Counted from the first letter of the stretch, positions 1 through 7,448 are shown. The stretch is DNA of 8,232 bases from Planctomycetota bacterium (GCA_021807585.1 JAKBCQ010000069.1:1-8232); one strand, 5' to 3'. A program made the numbers and translations. The notes: generated by a model not told the origin, from the letters alone.

Positions 1-6
1 CCCCTT

Positions 7-34
7 CGCGCCCTAAAATCACATTATGGGCGCG
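7..34 (-). repeat. Inverted repeat downstream of the RraA-family gene
   Basis: CGCGCCC at 7-13 pairs perfectly with GGGCGCG at 28-34 across a 14-nt AT-rich loop. It begins 43 bases after the stop codon. The stem is strong, but no T-tract follows on either strand, so it is only a possible transcript-end structure for the sppA operon. Confidence 0.3.
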
Positions 35-76
35 CGGGCAAGAAGCAAACGACCGACTCCAAAACCGCATGAACAT

Positions 77-781
77 TCATTCGCGAATCTTCGGCTTGAA
101 TTCGGCGCGAAGTTTCAAGTAATGTTCAATCTCAAAATCTTTTGATCGACAGCAATCGAGCAGCGGCCGTTCGAGCCGTTCGACCTCGGCGCACGCCGCG
201 GCGAGTTCGGGAGCGATCGACTCGGGGATGATGCAAACGCCGTGCTTATCGGCGTGGAGCAGATCTCCCGGCAGGATTTGTACACCCGCGATCGTCACGG
301 GCTTGCCGAACTCGACGAGCCGTACGTACGCGTGGCTCACGCACGGATTGAGGCCGAACAAATGAAAACCGAGCCCCCGAACCTCGTCGAGATCGCGCGG
401 ACAGCCGCTCGTGATATGGCCGACACACCCGAGCTTTTGATGAATCGTCGCGTTCACCTCGCCGAATTGGGCTCCCAAACCCGCGGGATCGTCAAGATCT
501 TGCCCCACCGCGACCTTCGGGCCCGGTTGCGCCGCGACATATCGCAAATAATCGCCGTTGAGATCGGCGGGCGAACTCGAAGCGGGACTCGCGATCGTCC
601 GAGAAGTCACCGCGTATCCTACCATCACCCCCAGATCGGGGAGCAAACAGCGGATCACGTGCGGCAAAAAACCGACATCCCTTGGACGAACGTTGAACAA
701 TTCGATCGCGTTGGAGATCGTCGGCGTGTTGTACCGTCTCAACTCCTCGATCCGCTCGTTGGAAAGTATCTTTGTCGACAT
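77..781 (-). CDS. RraA-family protein (HMG/CHA aldolase-like, possible oxaloacetate decarboxylase)
   Basis: This 234-residue protein is longer than E. coli RraA (161) and nearer in length to the class II 4-hydroxy-4-methyl-2-oxoglutarate / 4-carboxy-4-hydroxy-2-oxoadipate aldolases (about 225-240). It has GE at 107-108, then LGCVGHITSGCPRDLDEVR (117-135). In that block Arg129 and Asp130 match the substrate-binding Arg and Mg2+-binding Asp of the aldolase, and Glu133 follows at the usual spacing. VEFGKPVTIAGVQILPGDLL (156-175) and ADKHGVCIIP (177-186) form the conserved C-terminal core. Members of this fold either cleave 2-oxo-4-hydroxy acids to pyruvate, decarboxylate oxaloacetate, or (true RraA, lacking the metal residues) inhibit RNase E. 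With both key residues present I favour an enzyme over the RNase regulator. Databases often label such proteins RraA or demethylmenaquinone methyltransferase, the latter being a known misannotation. It is probably co-transcribed with sppA, although no functional link is obvious. Confidence 0.88.
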   Translation of the reverse strand: MSTKILSNERIEELRRYNTPTISNAIELFNVRPRDVGFLPHVIRCLLPDLGVMVGYAVTSRTIASPASSSPADLNGDYLRYVAAQPGPKVAVGQDLDDPAGLGAQFGEVNATIHQKLGCVGHITSGCPRDLDEVRGLGFHLFGLNPCVSHAYVRLVEFGKPVTIAGVQILPGDLLHADKHGVCIIPESIAPELAAACAEVERLERPLLDCCRSKDFEIEHYLKLRAEFKPKIRE

Positions 782-786
782 AACAT

Positions 787-792
787 CTTCCT
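787..792 (-). promoter_or_regulatory. Shine-Dalgarno deciding the start of the RraA-family gene
   Basis: AGGAAG on the minus strand sits 5 bases before the ATG at 781, inside the 22-bp gap after sppA. The frame is open 142 codons further upstream, but that extension lies wholly across sppA and reads as Arg/Ser-rich shadow sequence, so this site fixes the start. Confidence 0.75.
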
Positions 793-803
793 GTAAAATA
801 GTG

Positions 804-2618
804 TTAATGAATTTGCAATTCGAATGGAAGAACGACCGCGACGGGCTCGGTCGAAAGCAGAACCGAAAGCGCGCCGAGCCGCGCCAACGCTCCGCGGAAG
901 GCTTGGGGCAGCAGCGATTCGATCCGAGGCGCCGCGATATCACGATCCTCAAGCGATTGGAACAGGTCTTCAAGAACCCCGGATGCCTTGGGCAGAAGGA
1001 TCGTCTCGGTTTCGTCGCCGGAGGGGATTTTGGCGAGCGATTTCGCCGTTGCGATCGCGTCGTCGAGCGTGCCGATCTCGTCGACGAGCCCCTTCTCCTT
1101 CGCCTGACGCCCCGTGTAAATGCGGCCTCGCGCCAGCTTCTCGAGCGCCGCTTCATCCATCTTTCGACCCCGCGCCGCTTTCGAAACAAACTGCTTGTAT
1201 GTTTCATCCATCAATTTCTTCATTGCGGTCCGTTCGGAATCCGAGAACGGCCTCACCGTCGAGAGAAGCAACCCGTTCTTTCCGATCTCGATCACGTCGG
1301 TCGAGAGCCCCACTTTATCCATCAACCCGCCGAGCGCGATCTTCCCCCCCACGACGCCGATTGAACCCGTGATCGTCGAAGGCTCGGCGACGATCTTGTC
1401 GCATCCCATGCTGATATAATACCCTCCCGAAGCCGCGACGTCGGACATGCACGCGACGATCGGCTTCTCGATCCGCACGACCTCGCGCCAGATCAGGTCG
1501 CTCGCGAGCGCGCTCCCGCCGGGAGAATCAACCCGCAGCACGATCGCCTTCACCGTTTCGTTTTTCTCCGCCTCGCGCAAATGCTTGATCACCGTGTCCG
1601 AACCCATCACGCCGTCGCCGAGCAACGACGAACTCTTCGATTTGCCCGTCGTGATCATCCCCGACGCCACGATCACCGCGATCTTCGCCTTCTTCGATTC
1701 GGACTTCTTGGCATTCTCACCCGATAGCATCTGCATCATTTTGAGAAAACCCGCGAGCCCCGAAAGATCAACCTTCTCAACCTTCTTGCCGTATTTGGGA
1801 TCAAGCTCGATCTTCTCGACGCCGAGCCCCTTGGCGATCTCGGCCTCGAGCTCGTCGTTATATGCGATCCTGTTAATCAAACCGACCCTCTTCGCGTCGC
1901 CCGGAGTGTACGGACCGCCGTCGATCAACTTCTTCGCCTCGTCGATCGCAATCCCCTGCCGCTTCGCGATCGCCTCTGCAATCATCATGTAATTATCGTT
2001 TAACACCGAAGAAAGTTCTTCGCGAAACGGCCCGCTCATCGCGGTTCGGGTGTACGGCTCGGCGGCGCCTTTGAATTCGCCCACCTGCATCATGTCGGCT
2101 TTGACGCCGAGCTTCTCAAACAGATTCTTATAAAAAGTGACTTCGGCGGCGAGCCCCTTCACCATCAACCAGCCGCTTTCGGGCATGACGATCTCGTCCG
2201 CCGCGGTCGCGACAAAATATTCGACGTTCCCCGCCGATTCGAGCACCGCGAACGCCTTCTTGCCGCCGGCGCGAAACGCGCCGATCGCGCGGCGCAACTC
2301 GTAAGCCTTGGCGAGCCCGAACCTCGGTTCATGAACGCGAATCAAAAGCCCTTTCACCGACGCGTCGTCCTTCGCCTTGGCGATCTTATCGATCAACCCT
2401 TTCAAATTGTCCGAAACGGGAGCGCCGTCGAGCCCCGTGGGAGGAGGCGTTTCGGCGAGACCGCCTTTGATCGTCAATTCAACCAGAACCGGCGGAGACG
2501 GCTTCTCGGCCTTCTCCCCCTTGGGCGCCGCGGGAGCGTCGCCCGCGTAAGCGAGCCGCGCCGAAGAAGGAACCGCCGCGGCGACCGCGACCGCGAACGT
2601 CAAAAACGCGATTCTCAT
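804..2618 (-). CDS. sppA: Signal peptide peptidase SppA / protease IV, two-domain S49 serine protease
   Basis: This 604-residue protein is close to the 618 residues of Escherichia coli SppA, the long form with tandem S49 domains. The N-terminus (MRIAFLTF, then an Ala/Val-rich core) ends in AYA-GD, a good signal-peptidase site after residue 25, followed by a Pro/Lys-rich linker. The N-terminal half carries GEFKGAAEPY (180-189), where Lys183 is the expected general base. The C-terminal half carries RVDSPGGSAL (362-371) and SDVAASGGYY (392-401), where Ser397 is the expected nucleophile. This Ser/Lys dyad split between halves is how SppA tetramers build their active sites. TGSIGVVGG (417-425) and GRIYTGRQAKEKGLVDEIG (498-516) are further S49 signatures. 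The enzyme degrades signal peptides left in or released from the membrane. Here a cleavable signal peptide suggests a soluble periplasmic form rather than an anchored one. The frame is open 108 codons further upstream, but this start has an SD and the signal peptide directly after it. The RraA-family gene follows 22 bp later. Confidence 0.95.
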   Translation of the reverse strand: MRIAFLTFAVAVAAAVPSSARLAYAGDAPAAPKGEKAEKPSPPVLVELTIKGGLAETPPPTGLDGAPVSDNLKGLIDKIAKAKDDASVKGLLIRVHEPRFGLAKAYELRRAIGAFRAGGKKAFAVLESAGNVEYFVATAADEIVMPESGWLMVKGLAAEVTFYKNLFEKLGVKADMMQVGEFKGAAEPYTRTAMSGPFREELSSVLNDNYMMIAEAIAKRQGIAIDEAKKLIDGGPYTPGDAKRVGLINRIAYNDELEAEIAKGLGVEKIELDPKYGKKVEKVDLSGLAGFLKMMQMLSGENAKKSESKKAKIAVIVASGMITTGKSKSSSLLGDGVMGSDTVIKHLREAEKNETVKAIVLRVDSPGGSALASDLIWREVVRIEKPIVACMSDVAASGGYYISMGCDKIVAEPSTITGSIGVVGGKIALGGLMDKVGLSTDVIEIGKNGLLLSTVRPFSDSERTAMKKLMDETYKQFVSKAARGRKMDEAALEKLARGRIYTGRQAKEKGLVDEIGTLDDAIATAKSLAKIPSGDETETILLPKASGVLEDLFQSLEDRDIAAPRIESLLPQAFRGALARLGALSVLLSTEPVAVVLPFELQIH

Positions 2619-2620
2619 AA

Positions 2621-2761
2621 TCATATCCTTATTTCCATCAAATCCGGCGCGACGACGCGCATGAATCCGATCGGGCCGAAAGCGAGGCGCCGACGCGTTT
2701 GCAGAAGCCGAATCATCTTGACCGGGGTCGCGTCGAGCGTCAACCGCTCGCGTTCGCGCAT
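2621..2761 (-). CDS. Doubtful small ORF overlapping the sppA start (46 aa)
   Basis: This ATG-initiated frame of 46 codons ends in a TGA that overlaps the first possible sppA ATG as ATGA. About 35 of 46 codons end in G or C (roughly 76%, my hand count), higher than the window's overall GC and in line with real coding here. The translation mixes basic residues with a hydrophobic stretch, LAFGPIGFMRVV, and has no recognisable domain, Cys or signal peptide. Against it, there is no Shine-Dalgarno before the ATG, and a 46-codon open frame is easily met by chance at this GC content. A TTG at 2806 would extend it to 61 residues after an in-frame TGA. If real, it would be a leader peptide or small protein translationally coupled to sppA. 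Confidence 0.3.
   Translation of the reverse strand: MRERERLTLDATPVKMIRLLQTRRRLAFGPIGFMRVVAPDLMEIRI
2626..2630 (-). promoter_or_regulatory. Shine-Dalgarno deciding the sppA start
   Basis: AAGGA on the minus strand lies 7 bases before the ATG at 2618 but only one base before the ATG at 2624. This favours initiation at 2618, so the protein begins Met-Arg-Ile-Ala rather than Met-Ile-Met-Arg. Confidence 0.6.
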
Positions 2762-2976
2762 GTCGCATCGGAGAAAACTCGCTTTCCAAAGATCCGCGGG
2801 TGACAATCAAGGTCCATGATGCATCGTGCCATCGCGATGCGTCGCCTTCGTTAAACCAAGTTCTAATCCGCACAGTTTGATATCTCATCACTAGGAGGGT
2901 CAAAAGGAATTCGCAACGTCTCGCATCAAGTCGGTTCGGCAAGATCGTTTCGATTTCCGACGATCGAGCGGTTCGA
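2762..2976. other. Gene-free spacer downstream of the ROK kinase
   Basis: No convincing gene lies here. The SppA frame is open on the minus strand through this stretch, but its translation is Arg/Asp-rich and has no family features. A small hairpin (GCATCG 2821-2826 with CGATGC 2835-2840) and another (GATCGT 2943-2948 with ACGATC 2960-2965) are seen, neither followed by a T-tract. The promoter for sppA probably lies here or in the adjoining 2625-2761, but I cannot identify its boxes. Confidence 0.3.
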
Positions 2977-3963
2977 TTAAGACGAGACGAACTTCTCCCG
3001 CGCCATCAGAGCCGCCCCCTGCACTCCCGCGTCGTCGCCGAGCGCCGCGGCCTCGATCAACACTTTTCCCTCGGGGTCGGTGAGCGCCTGACGCCGCGCT
3101 CCGGCGCGAATCAGCTCGATCCACGCGTCTCCCAACGCCTCGGTCACTCCCCCGCCGACGATAATGATATCGGGACCAAAAAGATTGATCATGCTTCCCA
3201 TGGCCAATCCCAAATAGTGCGCGGCGCGATGAACCTCGCGGAGCGCAATCGGATCGGCGGATTCGACCGCGGCGGCGAGCTCTTTGCTCTTCAACTTGTG
3301 ATTCTTCCCTTGTAATTTTTCCCCCAAAACCGAGTCATGTCCCTTGCGCACTTTTTTGCCGATACGTCGAGCGATCGCGGTGCGGCTCGATACCGATTCC
3401 AGGCACCCGCGCGCCCCGCAGCCGCAGAGCGGTCCGCCCGCCTTGACGATCACGTGGCCGATCTCGCCCGCGTTCCCCGTCAGTCCCTCGACGACTTTCC
3501 CTTGCGATACCATGCACCCGCCGATCCCCGTGCCTACAAACACCGCAATCATGTTTTGATGCCCTCGGCCCGCGCCGAGCCGATATTCGCCGTATCCCCC
3601 CACGCGAACGTCGTTCCGGAGGATCACGGGCAATCCCGTCGCGGCGGAGAGATCGGGGCCAAGCGCAAAATCACGAACGTTGAGATTGGCGCTAAACATA
3701 ATGACCCCGCGGTGCGGATCGAGCGGACCGGGAGATCCGATACCAATCGCTCCCAGATCGCCAAGCTTCGCCCCGGCGCTCTCACACGCCTCATGCAAAG
3801 CCTTGACGATCGTGTCCAATATCGCCTTGGCGCCTTCCTTAGCGGGAGTCGGATGCTTCGAACGACCGATGATCCGATGCTCCGCATCGACGACGCATGC
3901 CAAAATCTTGGTCCCGCCAAGATCAACTCCGGCGACCAAGCGACCGACCGCGGCGTCCGCCAT
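2977..3963 (-). CDS. ROK-family sugar kinase (glucokinase-like)
   Basis: This 328-residue protein is full length for the ROK (repressor, ORF, kinase) family and lacks the N-terminal helix-turn-helix of ROK repressors, so it should be an enzyme. It starts with the phosphate-binding motif DLGGTK (14-19). IGSPGPLD (75-82) and SANLNVRDF (91-99) follow. ND at 117-118 supplies the catalytic base Asp118, and VGTGIGG (143-149) is the second phosphate loop. GNAGEIGH (163-170) with CGCGARGC (180-187) gives the ROK zinc site: His170, Cys180, Cys182, Cys187. FGPDIIIVGGG (262-272) is the adenosine-side motif. The expected reaction is ATP-dependent phosphorylation of a hexose such as glucose, N-acetylglucosamine or N-acetylmannosamine in the cytosol. 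The GEIGH...CGCG pattern is common in glucokinases, but the sugar cannot be fixed. The residues after Asp118 (VRVGGYGEY) replace the more usual small-residue ANAAALGE stretch. It is 194 bp from its upstream neighbour and 358 bp from sppA, so probably its own unit. Confidence 0.93.
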   Translation of the reverse strand: MADAAVGRLVAGVDLGGTKILACVVDAEHRIIGRSKHPTPAKEGAKAILDTIVKALHEACESAGAKLGDLGAIGIGSPGPLDPHRGVIMFSANLNVRDFALGPDLSAATGLPVILRNDVRVGGYGEYRLGAGRGHQNMIAVFVGTGIGGCMVSQGKVVEGLTGNAGEIGHVIVKAGGPLCGCGARGCLESVSSRTAIARRIGKKVRKGHDSVLGEKLQGKNHKLKSKELAAAVESADPIALREVHRAAHYLGLAMGSMINLFGPDIIIVGGGVTEALGDAWIELIRAGARRQALTDPEGKVLIEAAALGDDAGVQGAALMAREKFVSS

Positions 3964-3970
3964 TCCAAAC

Positions 3971-3975
3971 CCTCC
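3971..3975 (-). promoter_or_regulatory. Strong Shine-Dalgarno of the ROK kinase gene
   Basis: On the minus strand GGAGG, embedded in a G-rich run, lies 7 bases before the ATG at 3963. This decides the start: the frame stays open another 49 codons upstream, but the extension is Arg-rich, has no family similarity and would hide this site. Confidence 0.75.
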
Positions 3976-4098
3976 CCCACGCTGAAGTCGGGATCGAGCG
4001 AGTCGATCCTCGGTAAAAAACACGCCAAGGTTAAAGACAAGCCGAATCGTACCAAAACCGACCCGGCGCGACGAGCACATCGATCGCATTCCAACGTG

Positions 4099-4131
4099 TG
4101 AAAACCCCAACGCGCCGATCCACGGTTTTCA
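4099..4131 (-). terminator. Inverted repeat after the GAP1-like gene (weak terminator candidate)
   Basis: TGAAAACC at 4099-4106 is perfectly complementary to GGTTTTCA at 4124-4131, giving an 8-bp stem with a 17-nt loop. It starts 27 bases after the stop codon of the GAP1-like gene. The stem holds A/T runs, but no clean T-tract follows it on the minus strand, so it is not a standard rho-independent terminator. It could also be a 3'-end processing structure or chance. Confidence 0.25.
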
Positions 4132-4157
4132 ATCGAAAGACAAGCTCACGCACGCCG

Positions 4158-7100
4158 TCATTTCCCCCTCAAAGAAAGTTCCCGTTTCATCAAGCTCACA
4201 AACTCAAGCGATTGAACCCGCTTCTCCGCCGAAACCTCAAAATCGAGTTCGCCGGCCCACTCGCCCAGCCGATCGGGATCCCCCAGGCTCAAACCGATCC
4301 AATCCGCGATCCGATCGATCCAATCCATCGGATATTCTTCACTCAAATAAATAAGCCATGAAAAGAAATGAAAACGTTCATCCTGGGTTAATATCTCCAA
4401 GCGAAGATCGCCGCTCGCGTCGAGTAAAACCTTCCAACGCGTTTCGGCGGGCTGATCCGAAAAGATTCTGAACAGCGAGAGCGACTCGATAACCTTCCAG
4501 CGCTTTTGGGCGCGAGGAGTAAGCCTCGCATAAGTCGGATCAAAGACAATTTTGCTCGCTCCGTCGTCGTCGACCTCGGCGAGAGCGATTTCCTCGTCGT
4601 TCGCTCCTTGATCGCGATGCGTCGTCACCTTCCCGAGCCATCGGCGCAGCGCTCTCAAATCATCTCGCGGCAAAGGATCGATCGGCGCAAGGAACACGAC
4701 ACGATTTCGCACGTCCACCGCTTCGCCCGGCGCCTCGTCGTTCCACCAGAAAATCGGCTTATCGAACGCGTTCAATTCGTGCGATCGACTAGCGACGAGA
4801 GCGATCGACGTCTCGCCCCGACAAACATTCAAAGCAATTTCATACAAGCACCCGGAGCGATCGGGAGGAATCGACAACCGCCGATCCCATTCGGCGAACC
4901 GCTCGACGGGTTCCTCGCCGACGTTCGATTCCAGATCGTTTCGCAGATCGATCGCGAGACATTTCCATGCATCGTTTCGATTGATCAATAACTGACGAAG
5001 CGGCCAGGGATCGACTCCGCGGACGAGCGTGGACGTCGCCGCGACGATCTCGGCGATCAAACCGTCGGCGGCGAATCCGTCGCTCGCATCGGCGGAGGCG
5101 CCGACCCACTCGAGCGATCGAACCGCGTGTTCGAACCATTTTTTGGCGCGGCTCTCGGCGTTGAAATTGGGATTGCGATCGACCAAAAAGCGAAGGAACA
5201 ACGGCGCGATCGCCCGCGCCAGGCCGTCGAGCCCCTTCGCCCCCGCGGCGAAAGCCCCGGGCCACTCGTCGGCGCAATGACTAATCAATGCTTGTGCATA
5301 TTCAAGCGGCGCCTCTTTGAGCTTCTTGAAATATGACCATACCAGCGGACCTCGATCCTCGGGAAACACCGCGGGGAGCCTTCGACTCGACAAAAGTTCA
5401 AGATCGTTCGTAAGCAGCGCCTCGGCGAATCCGCGACACACCGCCAGACGATCGGCGTGCCGCGCCTCGAGCTCGCCGCGCTCCTGGGCGCGGTCGATCC
5501 AGTCGCGCAATCGACGAGATTCGGGCTTGCGCGAGACGAATTTTTGCGTGAATAAGTAATCAGATTTTGCCGCGTCGATATACCTCCCGGGCCACGCGGG
5601 ATCGGCGGGCCTAACGCTCTCGTCCAAACTCAACAGCGCCTCTTCGACACCCCAACGAAATCCCTCGAACGGAAGCGATTCGTCGTGCGCGATATCGAGC
5701 ACGATCCAAGCCAACACGGGCTTGAGCGGATCGATCGCAAGACCCCAAAGTCTGCGCCAATCGTCGATGTTCATCGGATCGGCGAACATTCGCCGGAGCG
5801 CCGGCGCCATCCAATCGATCCCTCGATCGTGCCGCAACGCCCACTCAAACGGCGCTCGAAACTCGAGCCAATCGATCGCGTCGGCCAGAATCTCAGCGAA
5901 TCGTCGCCGAACCCAGGCGCGATCTCCCGCGATGTCGTCGAGTCCGGCGAGAATCGAGATCGCGATCGTCTCGTTCGGAATCGCTTCTTTCAGCAAGCTA
6001 TTGAGCTTGGAATCGTTTTCGCGTTCGATCGCCTCAGCAGCCGCGCCCCGAAGGCCAAGAAGCAAAAGCATGGGACGATCGACGTGCTCGGATTGAGCAA
6101 GATTCAGCCGCACTTCCTCGGCGATCCGTTCGGGAAGGTGAGAGGTCGCCGCGGCGAGGAACGACGCGCGAGCCGAATCGGGAGCAACGCGAAGCCAATC
6201 GACGATCCATTTGATCCGCGTTTCACCGCTCTCGGCGGCGAGCCAAGGCGCAACCGCCACGCCCCACAATCGTCCCGCGAGGGGGGGATCCGCGCCGCGC
6301 CACGCCGCCGCAAGCCGACCGTGCAACCGAAACGACGCCCGAGCGTGCGGAAGATTCGTCGCATTCTCCCCCGCCCGACGCCACCACGAAACGTCGTGCG
6401 CTCCAGTCCACTCGCGGTCGAGACCAACCTCGGCAGCGAAGCGAATCAAATCGATCATCCGAGCCCAAGTAGCCGCGTCGCTCGGTATCGACGGATTCTT
6501 TCGCGCCGCGCTTTCGATTCCAATCATCGCGTCAAGCCGCGCGTCGGTCCAAAGCGATTCGACAGGGATTCGTTTAATAATTATTTCTGCATATTTGTTG
6601 ATTCTATCATGCGCATTTTCCGCTTGTTCGTTCGCTTTGATAATCCGTTCGGCGAGCGTCCTCGCCCACCACGCGGGTTCGATCGGCGGATCGATCGATT
6701 CGCTCGATAAATCGGCGATTCGACCGTTTTGAACAAGAGCCGCACGATTGAGCCGAACCCCCGGTATCGTCCCCTGCAAGCGAAACCCGATCAGCTCCTC
6801 GGGACGATCGTGATACGTCGAGAACGTCAACTCCCGCCGCATCGGCGCGGGAAAAACGAATGTTAAAAGCGCGATGATTTGAACGATCCGATCGGCGCGA
6901 TCGACTAAAACGAGCGTCCCCTCGCGCTGCGCCGCGTCGGCGACCGCGGCGAGGAGCTTGGCGAGATAATCGCTCGACAACCCCTGGGAAAGCGGCGCGA
7001 CCGAGCGAAATTCGGGATCGGGATTAAGATCATCGCGTGAAAGCGCAACCACTTCCGGTTCTTGATCGAGCGTTCGGACGGGATCCGAACGACGTTTGCA

Positions 7101-7448
7101 AGACGCGTTGAAAAGTCCCGCGGGCCAGTTCCAAAGCGCGGCGAGTTCCCCCTCGTCGAGCCGAACCCCGTGCGTGAAATGACCGCCGGGACGTCCCCAA
7201 ACGCCCCGCTCGGTTTCGTATTCTTGAAGTCGAGGCGTCAACCACGCGATCTCGGCCACCGAATCCTCGCGACGATACCGCAACGCGGCGGGAGCGAGTT
7301 CGCGCGATCCGGGAACAAACGCCCTCATATTGAAATGACGAAAATCCGCGGTGAGCGGATATCCGGCGCTCACACGCTTGATCTGAAACCCGTTGCTCGC
7401 CCCCAAACCGTAACCGATCGGGCACTGCGTGTAATAAATCTGTTCCAT
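4158..7448 (-). CDS. Large GAP1-like protein (GTPase-associated protein 1 family; predicted conflict-system component)
   Basis: The protein has 1096 residues, with no signal peptide or transmembrane segment, so it is probably cytosolic. The N-terminus (IYYTQCPIGYGLGASNGFQ, 4-22) and the motif GRPGGHFTHGV (85-95) resemble the GAP1-N2 domain. The segment LTFVFPAPMRRELTFSTYHD (195-214) resembles the following GAP1 middle domain, with its Phe-Pro...Leu-Thr-Phe-Ser-Thr-Tyr core. These domains are known from computationally predicted NTP-dependent bacterial conflict systems, where GAP1 proteins sit beside GTPases; their biochemical role is not established. Residues from about 255 to 1096 are mostly helical and unusually rich in Trp, and I recognise no catalytic motif or P-loop. 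I chose the ATG at 7448 because the conserved block begins four residues later; a TTG at 7478 would add ten residues but has poorer spacing to an SD. No GTPase gene is adjacent within the window. The family assignment comes from remembered motifs, not a profile search. Confidence 0.62.
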   Translation of the reverse strand: MEQIYYTQCPIGYGLGASNGFQIKRVSAGYPLTADFRHFNMRAFVPGSRELAPAALRYRREDSVAEIAWLTPRLQEYETERGVWGRPGGHFTHGVRLDEGELAALWNWPAGLFNASCKRRSDPVRTLDQEPEVVALSRDDLNPDPEFRSVAPLSQGLSSDYLAKLLAAVADAAQREGTLVLVDRADRIVQIIALLTFVFPAPMRRELTFSTYHDRPEELIGFRLQGTIPGVRLNRAALVQNGRIADLSSESIDPPIEPAWWARTLAERIIKANEQAENAHDRINKYAEIIIKRIPVESLWTDARLDAMIGIESAARKNPSIPSDAATWARMIDLIRFAAEVGLDREWTGAHDVSWWRRAGENATNLPHARASFRLHGRLAAAWRGADPPLAGRLWGVAVAPWLAAESGETRIKWIVDWLRVAPDSARASFLAAATSHLPERIAEEVRLNLAQSEHVDRPMLLLLGLRGAAAEAIERENDSKLNSLLKEAIPNETIAISILAGLDDIAGDRAWVRRRFAEILADAIDWLEFRAPFEWALRHDRGIDWMAPALRRMFADPMNIDDWRRLWGLAIDPLKPVLAWIVLDIAHDESLPFEGFRWGVEEALLSLDESVRPADPAWPGRYIDAAKSDYLFTQKFVSRKPESRRLRDWIDRAQERGELEARHADRLAVCRGFAEALLTNDLELLSSRRLPAVFPEDRGPLVWSYFKKLKEAPLEYAQALISHCADEWPGAFAAGAKGLDGLARAIAPLFLRFLVDRNPNFNAESRAKKWFEHAVRSLEWVGASADASDGFAADGLIAEIVAATSTLVRGVDPWPLRQLLINRNDAWKCLAIDLRNDLESNVGEEPVERFAEWDRRLSIPPDRSGCLYEIALNVCRGETSIALVASRSHELNAFDKPIFWWNDEAPGEAVDVRNRVVFLAPIDPLPRDDLRALRRWLGKVTTHRDQGANDEEIALAEVDDDGASKIVFDPTYARLTPRAQKRWKVIESLSLFRIFSDQPAETRWKVLLDASGDLRLEILTQDERFHFFSWLIYLSEEYPMDWIDRIADWIGLSLGDPDRLGEWAGELDFEVSAEKRVQSLEFVSLMKRELSLRGK

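Noticed and set aside
782..1207. A 142-residue N-terminal extension of the RraA-family frame.
   Set aside because: It lies across sppA, is Arg/Ser-rich, and a good Shine-Dalgarno marks the start at 781.
242..1364. Two overlapping plus-strand open frames (242-796 and 558-1364).
   Set aside because: Both are antisense to the RraA-family gene and the end of sppA, whose minus-strand products match known families; the plus-strand products are low-complexity and basic.
2619..2942. A 108-residue N-terminal extension of SppA.
   Set aside because: It would bury the signal peptide, and the SD and family length both support the start at 2618.
2943..2965. Inverted repeat GATCGT/ACGATC just after the ROK kinase as a terminator.
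   Set aside because: The stem is only 6 bp with an 11-nt loop and no T-tract, and GATC palindromes are so frequent here that such pairs arise by chance.
3964..4110. A 49-residue N-terminal extension of the ROK kinase.
   Set aside because: The DLGGTK motif is normally near the N-terminus, and a strong GGAGG lies before the ATG at 3963.
5685..6710. A 341-codon open frame on the plus strand inside the GAP1-like gene.
   Set aside because: It is fully antisense to a long coding frame, its product is Arg/Ser/Pro-rich without any domain, and such mirror frames are common in GC-rich genes.
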